Shown: positions 12,771-20,800 of the stretch, in pieces
Numbering within the stretch: the stretch's first letter is position 1
Layout: each line of letters starts with the position of its first letter
Source of the DNA: JBBSUQ01 sp038234235
GTDB taxonomy: Bacteria; Bacteroidota; Bacteroidia; Flavobacteriales_D; Crocinitomicaceae
NCBI GenBank assembly: GCA_038234235.1
Contig: JBBSUQ010000038.1
Span: 1 to 21,820 of the forward strand
Direction: 5' to 3'
DNA: 21,820 nucleotides
Translations under genes and position numbers: made by a program
The notes under the pieces: model-generated
What the model was told of the DNA's origin: nothing
Database searches by the model: none
The model's input: the letters and a program-made list of their open reading frames with translations, nothing else

Positions 12771-13733
12771 TTATTTTAAAGAGAAACTATCGCTTCCGAT
12801 TAATTGACCATCGCAATAAATTTTAACTCTATAATTTCCTTTTTCTGGTTCCAAACCTTTAAGATCGTAATAGATTGAAACATCCACTCTTTCATTGTTA
12901 TAAGAAATATCTTTTTTATCTGAGAAAGGAACTGTTCCAGAATCTGTGCTTGTTGTATTACTAGTTCTACTTTGCAAAGTTTTTCCTGTTGGATCAATAA
13001 TTTGCATGTAAACTGTTTTGCTTCCTGCACTGGCTATTGGATTTTCAGAAATTGTGAAGGTTGAACGAATTTGAGAAACACTTTTAGCTTTGTTACTTTC
13101 TTCAGGCGTATTGTTAATTTTCATTCTTAAACCAGTAGAACTAATATTGAATGCTTGTAATTTCGACCCTTTTCTAACTTGTTCACCTTTGACTTCCGCA
13201 TCTTGTTTGAACTGGTCTCTTTCATCTGTCGTGACATTAAGCTTGTTGCTTGTCTCTGTAAGATCTGAAGTTAATTTTAAATTCAAAGTATTCAATGAAT
13301 CTATTTGAACCACATAACCACGCATGATATTTCTTAAAGTTTCATTTTCTTTTCTCAATTTCAAGATTTGAGAAGCAGTAAGTCTTTTATTGTTATTTAA
13401 CTCATCTATCAAACCTTGAATTCTTTCTTTTTGAACTGTAATACTATCTTCCATAGTTTTATCTTTCTTAAGAAGCTCATCGTAATTTGATAACATTCTT
13501 TGGAAATCTGCCTTTAAATCATTAGACATATTATCCACATAACCTGCCATCATTTGATCCATAGCATCCCTGTCAGATGTCAACATTCCGACTTCATTCT
13601 TACAGTTGGTAAGGTCAGAATTTTTTGATGAAAGGAAATAAGCCATTACACCCATACCAATCAGCAATACTAAGATTGCAGCAATGTAACCTCCATTGCT
13701 CTTTTTCACGTTGTTATTTTCGAAATCAGACAT
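12771..13733 (-). CDS. Membrane-anchored coiled-coil protein of unknown function
   Basis: A 320-residue protein. A short Asn/Lys-rich N-terminus precedes one transmembrane helix (about 15-34, I-A-A-I-L-V-L-L-I-G-M-G-V-M), consistent with an inner-membrane anchor. Residues about 40-180 are a long heptad-rich coiled coil (for example E-L-N-N-N-K-R-L-T and L-R-K-E-N-E-T-L). Residues about 190-320 form a beta-rich domain containing a strand like V-Y-M-Q-I-I-D-P-T-G-K-T-L and ending Y-R-V-K-I-Y-C-D-G-Q-L-I-G. That end resembles a small immunoglobulin-like fold on the far side of the membrane. No enzymatic motif. I do not recognise the family; a structural or tethering role is a guess. It has its own -7 box and terminator, so it is probably monocistronic. 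Confidence 0.75.
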   Translation of the reverse strand: MSDFENNNVKKSNGGYIAAILVLLIGMGVMAYFLSSKNSDLTNCKNEVGMLTSDRDAMDQMMAGYVDNMSNDLKADFQRMLSNYDELLKKDKTMEDSITVQKERIQGLIDELNNNKRLTASQILKLRKENETLRNIMRGYVVQIDSLNTLNLKLTSDLTETSNKLNVTTDERDQFKQDAEVKGEQVRKGSKLQAFNISSTGLRMKINNTPEESNKAKSVSQIRSTFTISENPIASAGSKTVYMQIIDPTGKTLQSRTSNTTSTDSGTVPFSDKKDISYNNERVDVSIYYDLKGLEPEKGNYRVKIYCDGQLIGSDSFSLK

Positions 13734-13758
13734 CTATTGTTTTTACTTTTTTAACGTA

Positions 13759-13766
13759 CAAAAGTA
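13759..13766 (-). promoter_or_regulatory. Candidate -7 box of the coiled-coil protein gene
   Basis: TACTTTTG on the minus strand, 26 bp before the ATG at 13733, fits TAnnTTTG. It is identical to the box before the RRM gene. No clear TTG upstream. Confidence 0.45.
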
Positions 13767-13891
13767 GCTCACTTATACTTCTTAGGTGCGAATATAACTT
13801 AAATTAACATTTTTTTAAATTTACGATTCACATTTTTCTTAAACTATTTATTTAATTTTTATAATCATTTGATTTACAATTACAAATTTAT

Positions 13892-15373
13892 CTAAGCTTT
13901 TGGGAAATTTTGATAGGTAACAGGTCGCAAAAATCGATAAATTGAAAAATCGCCAACTGCGGTAAACCGACTATCAGTTGAAGCTGGAAAAGTTCCACCA
14001 TGTGTTTGTGCAGCCACCACCCTCACACCTGTAGGCACTCCATTAAAAATAATACGACCTGCTAAGTTTTCTAGAAGAAGCACAAGGTCTTGATTTTTAG
14101 ATAAATCTTCTTTACTTCCATTTATGGTTCCAGTGAGCTGGCCTTGTAAATTGGAAATTATTTTTTTAAGTTCTCTTTTGTTTTTGCACAATACTGCTGT
14201 ACAATGTGGTCCAAAAACTTCTTCTTTCAAAAATTCATGCTTGTTAAAGGTTTCATCAGTGACTACTAATAAAGATTGTTGACCTCTGTTTGGCAAATCC
14301 GATGCTGGTGCTTCAAAGAACATTACCTTTTTTACATGTTTGAGTTTGTTTCTTTTTTTATAAAAAGGCCTGCTTATGCTTTCACCTAATAAAACTGCGG
14401 GTGTCATTTTTACTATTTTTTCACCAATCCCTCTTAGAAAGTTTCGACTTTCTACTGAGTCGTACATGAATAGCAATCCAGGCTTTGTACAGAACTGGCC
14501 TCCATCTGTTGTTATGCTTTTCAATAAAGTTTTTGACCATTTTATTTTAGGATCAGTTAATGCACTTGGTAACATTACAACAGGATTAACACTTCCCATT
14601 TCTGCAAAAACTGGAATGGGCGAATCGCGTTCATCACCTATTTTTTTGAGAGCTGTTCCACCCGCTATACTACCTGTAAATCCTACTGCTTTTACAAATT
14701 CATTTGCAACAAGTTCTGAACCTACTTTGATTGAACTTGCATTTAAATTAGAAAAAACACCATTGGGAATATTGCAAAAATTCGCAGCTCTTATTACACA
14801 ATCACTTATCAATTCGCCAGTGCCTGCATGCATTTGATGAGATTTCACAATTACCGGACAGCCAGCAGCCAATGCAGCAGCAGTGTCACCCCCAACAGTA
14901 GAATATGCAAAGGGAAAATTACTTGCGCCGAAAACTGCTACTGTTCCAATAGGAATCATTCTTTTCTCAAGATAAGGTAATTTTTTAGTACCTTCTGCAA
15001 TTGTATTTAGATTGTATTTTTTAGAGCAAATATATTTAGCGAAATTTTTGAGTTGATCCAAGGTTCTTTTTAATTCTACCTTACCCCTTTCCATACTTAA
15101 ACCAGATTCTTCCCAAAACCTAATTAAGATTTGACTTTTATCTTTTTTAATTTCTTTGACTATTTGTTTTAAGAATTTCGCTTTCTGCTTGTTTGTTTTG
15201 GAGGCATATAAATCCAAGGCATCATTCGCTAGCTTTGTGGCTTTGTTAAGTTCGCCAATTGTGCATTCATGAAAATCTCCAATTAAATCTAGATTGGTTG
15301 CAGGATTTTTAACTGTAAAAGTTTTTTTTCCTGTGGCCGAGAGTTCGTTTCCAATTTGATTTTTACCGTGCAT
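13892..15373 (-). CDS. Aldehyde dehydrogenase, ketoglutarate-semialdehyde (2,5-dioxovalerate) type
   Basis: An NAD(P)-dependent aldehyde dehydrogenase of 493 residues. I choose the ATG at 15373, giving M-H-G-K-N-Q-I-G, the usual start for this subfamily. The frame runs up to 15427, but that longer start would begin inside the purS terminator. With this start the active-site residues are N152 (G-A-S-N-F-P-F-A), K177 (V-I-V-K-S-H), E268 (A-E-M-G-S-V-N-P) and nucleophile C305 (G-Q-F-C-T-K-P-G). The forms 'GASNFPFAYS', 'EMGSVNP' and 'GQFCTKPG' resemble alpha-ketoglutaric semialdehyde dehydrogenases, which oxidise 2,5-dioxopentanoate to 2-oxoglutarate in sugar-acid or hydroxyproline breakdown. No such pathway genes are adjacent, so the physiological substrate is uncertain. 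It stands alone between terminator-bounded units. Confidence 0.88.
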   Translation of the reverse strand: MHGKNQIGNELSATGKKTFTVKNPATNLDLIGDFHECTIGELNKATKLANDALDLYASKTNKQKAKFLKQIVKEIKKDKSQILIRFWEESGLSMERGKVELKRTLDQLKNFAKYICSKKYNLNTIAEGTKKLPYLEKRMIPIGTVAVFGASNFPFAYSTVGGDTAAALAAGCPVIVKSHQMHAGTGELISDCVIRAANFCNIPNGVFSNLNASSIKVGSELVANEFVKAVGFTGSIAGGTALKKIGDERDSPIPVFAEMGSVNPVVMLPSALTDPKIKWSKTLLKSITTDGGQFCTKPGLLFMYDSVESRNFLRGIGEKIVKMTPAVLLGESISRPFYKKRNKLKHVKKVMFFEAPASDLPNRGQQSLLVVTDETFNKHEFLKEEVFGPHCTAVLCKNKRELKKIISNLQGQLTGTINGSKEDLSKNQDLVLLLENLAGRIIFNGVPTGVRVVAAQTHGGTFPASTDSRFTAVGDFSIYRFLRPVTYQNFPKA

Positions 15374-15415
15374 GAATTCAAAATTAATGTCAAATAAATA
15401 TTTATATATAAATAG

Positions 15416-15449
15416 AAAAATCGACAAAGCAAATTGTTCGTCGATTTTT
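15416..15449 (-). terminator. Rho-independent terminator of pssA-purS
   Basis: A perfect 10-bp stem (AAAAATCGAC 15416-15425 with GTCGATTTTT 15440-15449) and a T-run on the minus strand, 49 bp after the purS stop codon. Confidence 0.85.
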
Positions 15450-15497
15450 GAAAATAATTTGATTTCTAAAATATTACACTGAAAACAGTGCTAAAAA

Positions 15498-15749
15498 TTA
15501 TGCAGGAGTAATTTCGTATTTATAACTTTCCATTATTTTATTGGTTAGCAATTTCTCACATGCTTCAATAACTTTGGCTTCTGCTTCTTTTTCGCTAGAA
15601 GTTTCTACGAAAAGTCTAATGTGTTTACCAATTCTAACATCTTTAATTTCAGATAAACCTATATTTTCCATTCCTTGAGTTACAGCTTTACCTTGAGGAT
15701 CTAGAAGCGCATCCAACGGCATTACATCAATTTCAGCTTTAAATTTCAT
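15498..15749 (-). CDS. purS: Phosphoribosylformylglycinamidine synthase subunit PurS
   Basis: Small subunit of the PurLQS complex, which uses glutamine to convert FGAR to FGAM in purine synthesis; PurS bridges the amidotransferase and synthetase subunits. The 83-residue length is typical. Visible hallmarks are D-P-Q-G-K-A-V-T-Q-G-M-E-N-I-G (17-31), I-K-D-V-R-I-G-K-H-I-R-L (35-46) and the acidic helix A-E-A-K-V-I-E-A-C-E-K-L-L-T-N. The start overlaps the pssA stop by 4 bp (ATGA). The purL and purQ genes are not in this window. Confidence 0.93.
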   Translation of the reverse strand: MKFKAEIDVMPLDALLDPQGKAVTQGMENIGLSEIKDVRIGKHIRLFVETSSEKEAEAKVIEACEKLLTNKIMESYKYEITPA

Positions 15750-16582
15750 TTGTTTAATTTTTTAGCAAAGATAAAATCTATTGTAGATATAGCAATATAG
15801 AATAGAATAATTAATGGTATTGCCCATAATTTTAAAAATATAATAGAAAGTATTGCAACTACGGCAGTGATATATCTTAGTTTATTGGATTTAAAATCCA
15901 ACTTTTTTATTTTCAAGGAAAACAAAGGCAATTCACTTACGAGCAGCAATGACATTCCAATTACAAAAACAATAATAGTGCTGCTTTGCAAATAAAATGA
16001 TTTAAACTCTGAAGCTTCTGTGAAAAAATAAATCAAAGGAAAAGATGTGAAAAATATTGCGTTGGAGGGCGTGTTTAATCCAATAAAATTTTCTGTTTGT
16101 CTGGTATCTAAATTGAATTTTGCCAATCTGAAAATCGACAAAAAAGGAATAAACAAAGCTATGAATGGGACATAAATACTCATTCCTGGCTCATACATAC
16201 CATGAACACTTGTGGGACTAAATAATTCATGAAAATAAATATTCATAATTTCAAGATGATTTACTTTAACCTGAGAAAACAATTCATAAGTATCAAATAC
16301 AGTATATGGCAAATTCGAAACAAAATTAAAAGCCAACAAAGAAAAAATCAATATTCCCGGTGCCACGCCAAAAGTTACGACATCCGCTAAAGAATCCATT
16401 TGTTTGCCAAATTCTCCTTGTTGTTTTAACAATCGGGCTAAAAATCCATCAAAGAAATCAAAGGCGGCCCCAAGAAAAATAAAGTAACATGCCCAATCCA
16501 ATTTGCCACAAAGTGCGAATATAATTGAAAGACAACCAGATAATAGATTGGATGCGGTGAAAATATTTGGTATATTAAACAT
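15746..16582 (-). CDS. pssA: CDP-diacylglycerol-serine O-phosphatidyltransferase
   Basis: Integral membrane enzyme making phosphatidylserine, the precursor of phosphatidylethanolamine, from CDP-diacylglycerol and serine. 278 residues. The CDP-alcohol phosphotransferase signature D-G-x2-A-R-x8-G-x3-D-x3-D is complete (D-G-F-L-A-R ... G-K-Q-M-D-S-L-A-D, about residues 45-67), including both metal-binding aspartates. The N-terminus I-P-N-I-F-T-A-S-N-L-L-S-G-C is characteristic of the Gram-positive-like PssA type, followed by several transmembrane segments. First gene of a two-gene unit with purS, closed by a strong terminator; a -7 box lies just upstream. Confidence 0.93.
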   Translation of the reverse strand: MFNIPNIFTASNLLSGCLSIIFALCGKLDWACYFIFLGAAFDFFDGFLARLLKQQGEFGKQMDSLADVVTFGVAPGILIFSLLAFNFVSNLPYTVFDTYELFSQVKVNHLEIMNIYFHELFSPTSVHGMYEPGMSIYVPFIALFIPFLSIFRLAKFNLDTRQTENFIGLNTPSNAIFFTSFPLIYFFTEASEFKSFYLQSSTIIVFVIGMSLLLVSELPLFSLKIKKLDFKSNKLRYITAVVAILSIIFLKLWAIPLIILFYIAISTIDFIFAKKLNK

Positions 16583-16602
16583 TGATATGCAAATTTCTAC
16601 AA

Positions 16603-16610
16603 CAAATTTA
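16603..16610 (-). promoter_or_regulatory. Candidate -7 box of pssA-purS
   Basis: TAAATTTG on the minus strand fits TAnnTTTG, 21 bp before the pssA ATG. No clear TTG at -33. Confidence 0.45.
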
Positions 16611-16728
16611 ATAGTTATTATTGAAAAGAATGTTGTAATTTTACATAACTGTTAATTATGAATTTTAACAATAGAGAAATGCAATTTTTATCATACAATT
16701 CAGTTATATCTGATTCAAAACTTATTTA

Positions 16729-17847
16729 ATGCTAAAGATTCAATATACACTTATACTTTTTTCTCTCTTTATTCTAGACGTAATAAAGGTTACGGCTCAA
16801 TCTACCGACGATAAAGTTGCCCCCAAATATTCAAACGAATTTTTAGCGATTGGGGTGGGTGCAGATGCGCTGGGTATGGGAAATGCAGTTGTGGCAAATA
16901 CAGGTTCCGTTACAAGTGGATATTGGAATCCGGCTGGATTAACCAAAGTTGACAAATGGATGGAAGTTGGTTTAATGCACTCTGAATATTTTGCCGGAAT
17001 TGCCAAATACGATTACATAGGAATAGCAAAACCCATTGATGATAAAAGTGTACTTGGCTTTACAGCAATAAGATTTGCAGTAGATGACATTCCAAACACC
17101 ACACAGTTAATTGACAATGAGGGTAGAATTGATTACGATAGAATTACAACATTTACCGCCGCTGATTATGGATTTTTATTTTCTTATGCCAGAAAACTAA
17201 AGTTAGAAGGATTGAGCGTTGGAGGAAACTTTAAAATTATTTACCGTAAAGTGGGAGACTTTGCTAAATCTTTCGGTTTTGGGTTGGATGCCGGAGCTCA
17301 ATATTCAACTAAGAACAATTGGAAATTTGGAGCCAATCTTAGAGATATCACTTCTACTTTTAACGCTTGGATTTTTAATTTAGATCAACAAACTCAAGAA
17401 GTATTTGTGAAAACAGGAAATGAAATTCCAGAAAATGGCTTGGAACTTACCTTGCCAAGATTAATTCTTGGTGCTTACAAAAAATTTGAGGTCGGACAAA
17501 AAGGATTTTATGTTGCGAGTGAAATAGATTTAGATGTAACCACAGATGGAAAAAGAAATACGCTCATCAAAAGTGGTGTAATTTCTATAGATCCTCACAT
17601 GGGTATTTGTATTGGATTTAAAAACATTGTTACTGTTCGCGCAGGAATTACAAATATCCAGAAACGTACAGAATTTGATGATACGCAGAAATTAAACGTT
17701 CAACCAAATATTGGTATTGGACTAGGAATAAAGAATTTTAATTTAGATTACGCTTTTACGGATGTCGGAAATACATCTGTTGCACTTTATTCTCATGTTA
17801 TATCTTTGAAACTAAAATTAAACAAGCCCACGAACACTGTTAAATGA
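16729..17847 (+). CDS. PorV/PorQ-family outer membrane protein (PorV2-like)
   Basis: A 372-residue outer membrane beta-barrel of the PorV/LptO family, part of the type IX secretion apparatus. PorV proteins carry cargo from the translocon to the PorU sortase. A signal peptide ends near residue 23 (V-T-A before Q24). The family signature is clear at residues 36-71: N-E-F-L-A-I-G-V-G-A-D-A-L-G-M-G-N-A-V-V then T-S-G-Y-W-N-P-A-G-L. The rest is a repeated strand/turn pattern ending in an aromatic-rich, outward strand (H-V-I-S-L-K-L-K). It overlaps the downstream C25 peptidase gene by 4 bp (ATGA at 17844-17847), so the two proteins are surely made together. Because the partner is not a classical PorU, I favour the PorV2-type paralogue rather than the main PorV, but cannot decide between them from sequence alone. 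Confidence 0.85.
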   Translation: MLKIQYTLILFSLFILDVIKVTAQSTDDKVAPKYSNEFLAIGVGADALGMGNAVVANTGSVTSGYWNPAGLTKVDKWMEVGLMHSEYFAGIAKYDYIGIAKPIDDKSVLGFTAIRFAVDDIPNTTQLIDNEGRIDYDRITTFTAADYGFLFSYARKLKLEGLSVGGNFKIIYRKVGDFAKSFGFGLDAGAQYSTKNNWKFGANLRDITSTFNAWIFNLDQQTQEVFVKTGNEIPENGLELTLPRLILGAYKKFEVGQKGFYVASEIDLDVTTDGKRNTLIKSGVISIDPHMGICIGFKNIVTVRAGITNIQKRTEFDDTQKLNVQPNIGIGLGIKNFNLDYAFTDVGNTSVALYSHVISLKLKLNKPTNTVK

Positions 17848-20800
17848 AAAAACTCTACTACTTACTTTCATTTTTTATAACCTTGGTTTGTGGTAATTTA
17901 TCTCAAGCTCAAACTTATGGAAATGAATGGATAAACTACAACCAACAGTATTTTAAATTTCCAATAAACGCAAGTGGAATTCAAAGAATAAATGTTGTAG
18001 ATTTAATAACCGCAGGAATTCCTGTAAGCACATTTACCTCTGAAAACTTACAAATATTAGGTCGTGAAAAAGAAATTCCTATTTGGATAGAAGATGGAAA
18101 TGACAACCAGTTAGATTCTGGAGATTACATATTATTTTATGCAGAAACCAACGATGGCTGGATAGACGAACAGTTATATGAACTTCCAGAATACCAAGGA
18201 AATCCTTACAAAAACTTATACAACAAAACAATTTTCTATTTTATATCATGGAACAACCTTAGTACAAACGCAAGAATTATAGTTGAAACAGATGTAGATT
18301 TTGCTTCCTACTCAGATATACCTTATGTTACTAGAAAAACTCATCTTTCATTTGACGCACAATACAATGAAGGTAAACGAGAAAAAGATATTTCAAGTTC
18401 ATTGTATGTAAATGGAGAAGGTTATGGTGCCATTTCTTCTGCTTCTTCTTTAGATTATAATCTTTTGGCTTATCAACTTTATTTAGGCGTAGCTCCTACC
18501 CCTGTTTTTAAAGCGTTGGTTTCGGGTTCAAATAATTATCTAAACAATGGTAACGACAATCACCATTGTAGATGGTCGAATGTTACAACTGGAAACCAAA
18601 TCGACGATAAAACATTTTTAGGATATGATGTAATGTTTACTAACAAAATCATCCCTATTAATCAATTGCAAAATGGTACAAATAAATTTAGAATTGAAAG
18701 TATATATGACCTTGGAGTACCAGGTGGATTAGACAGTTGGTCATTACATTATATGGAATTAACTTATCCTGCTAAGGTAGATGCTGTTTCAAACGCAAGC
18801 GATAAATTTAGTTTTTTGAATAGTGCTCAGACCAAGGCGAAATTATCTATTCAAAACGTGGGAGGCAGCAACCATATAGTTTTTGTACTTTCAGGAAATA
18901 CGGTAAAAAGAGTATATTTTACGGATATTGCTGGAGTTCAAACCTTTTTGGTCAGCAACAATGGTTCAGGTAATGAACAAACCCTATTTTTTCAACCAGA
19001 TAACGCCATAGCAACTGTGGTAAATATTTCGAAAGTAAGTGCCAGTGGTTATTTCCAGAATATTACGGCAAGTAATCCTGAAGCAGCTTTAATAATGGTT
19101 TATCCTACCAAATTTCAACAAAGTATTAACGATTATGTAAGCTACAGACAATCTATTGCTGGTGGTGGCTACAATGTAGTGAGAGCTGAATCAGAACAAG
19201 TAGCATTGCAGTTTGGCGGTGGAATTGCCAACCATTCTATTGGTATAAGAAGACTTTCTAATTATTTTTATGATAACTCTACAGATAAACCTAAAGGATT
19301 GTTTTTGGTAGGAAAAGGGATTATTTCTACTGCTGTACGGTTAAACCCTGCTTATGAAACATTAAACTTAGTGCCAGCATTTGGTATACCAACTAGCGAC
19401 ATGGCATTCAGCGCCGAAGAACTATCAGGAAAATGGGTTCCTAAAATTCCGACAGGAAGAATTGCTGTGCAAGATAGTATACAGCTGGCAGATTATTTAG
19501 ATAAACTCATACAATATGATCTGCAACAAGATCAAAATGGAATTTATAATTCAGCCACGAAAGATTGGCAAAAACAAATTTTACATTTTGCAGGTGGAGC
19601 AAATTTTCCACAACAAACTTCTTTCCAGAATTATATGGAAGGTTATGAAAATATTATTGAAGGCAGTAAATTTGCTGGGCATGTAAACAGATATTACAAA
19701 AGCAGCTCTTTGCCTTTTGATCCTTTTATATTGGATACGATAACCGAAAGATTGTCTGAAGGGGTTTCTTTAATGAACTTTTTCGGACACGCATTGTCAG
19801 GAGGATCGGGATTTGAAATCAACATTGATGAACCTTCAAATTGGAATAATTATGGCAAATATCCAGTTGTTATTGGTAATTCATGTTACAACGGAAACTG
19901 TTTCGGTACTGAAATTTCAACTTCTGAAAAATTTGTACAAGTAAAGGATTATGGAGCTATTGCCTTTATTTCAACAGTAAATTTAGGCTTTACTCATGCA
20001 TTAAATAATTATACGTCAGAATTATACAAAAATTTTTCAAGTTCCGCCTACGGTGCCACATTAGGTGAACAAATGAAAAATACAGCGCAAACACTCTATA
20101 CTTTAAGCAGTGTTGACTTGTACAATGAATCAACCGCCGAACAAATGGTTTTGAATGGCGACCCGATGATAAGAATGAATTTTCATAACAAGCCGGAAAT
20201 TGAAATAACCAATCAGAGCTATACTATAAGTCCTAATAATATTACACTTGCCACTGATAGTTTAGAGTTAAAACTGATAATCAAAAATTTGGGACAATCA
20301 ATTGACACCAATTTTACAATTGAAATCATTAGAGATTTTCCAAATTCTGCTGTAGATTCTGTCTATTTAATTGTAAAAAACAGTCTTAATTACATCGATA
20401 CAATAACCTTGAATTTACCATTGCAACCAAATATTTCAATTGGTCAAAATTTATTTAAAATTTACATTGACCAACCTAATGTTGTAAATGAACAATACGA
20501 TGAAATAAGTAATAATATTATAGAGTTTCCATTGCAAATAAATATCGATGGTATTATACCTGTTTTACCTTCAAAATTTGCTGTAGTTCCAAAAGACAGT
20601 ATAACGTTGAAAGCATCTACAATTAATCCAATTGCCGAGTACAACACTTATCGTTTCGAAATTGACACTACAGATTATTTCAACAGTCCATTTAGAAAAT
20701 ATGCATTAGTAAGTGGCTTGGGAGGTGTAAAAGAAGTAAATCCTTCTCAATGGTTATCTGTCGCTTCAAGCACATCATCTCCATTGGTTTTAGTTGACAG

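Noticed and set aside
12800..13030. 76-residue minus-strand open frame in another phase
   Set aside because: Nested inside the coiled-coil protein gene in a different frame; the main frame has a clear domain structure.
14376..14837. 153-residue plus-strand open frame
   Set aside because: Fully antisense to the catalytic region of the aldehyde dehydrogenase, with no start signal or homology.
15379..15386. TAATTTTG box 6 bp before the aldehyde dehydrogenase ATG
   Set aside because: Too close to the start codon for a normal leader; such AT-rich boxes occur by chance.
20462..20647. Minus-strand open frame within the C25 peptidase
   Set aside because: Antisense to a continuous, domain-consistent plus-strand frame.
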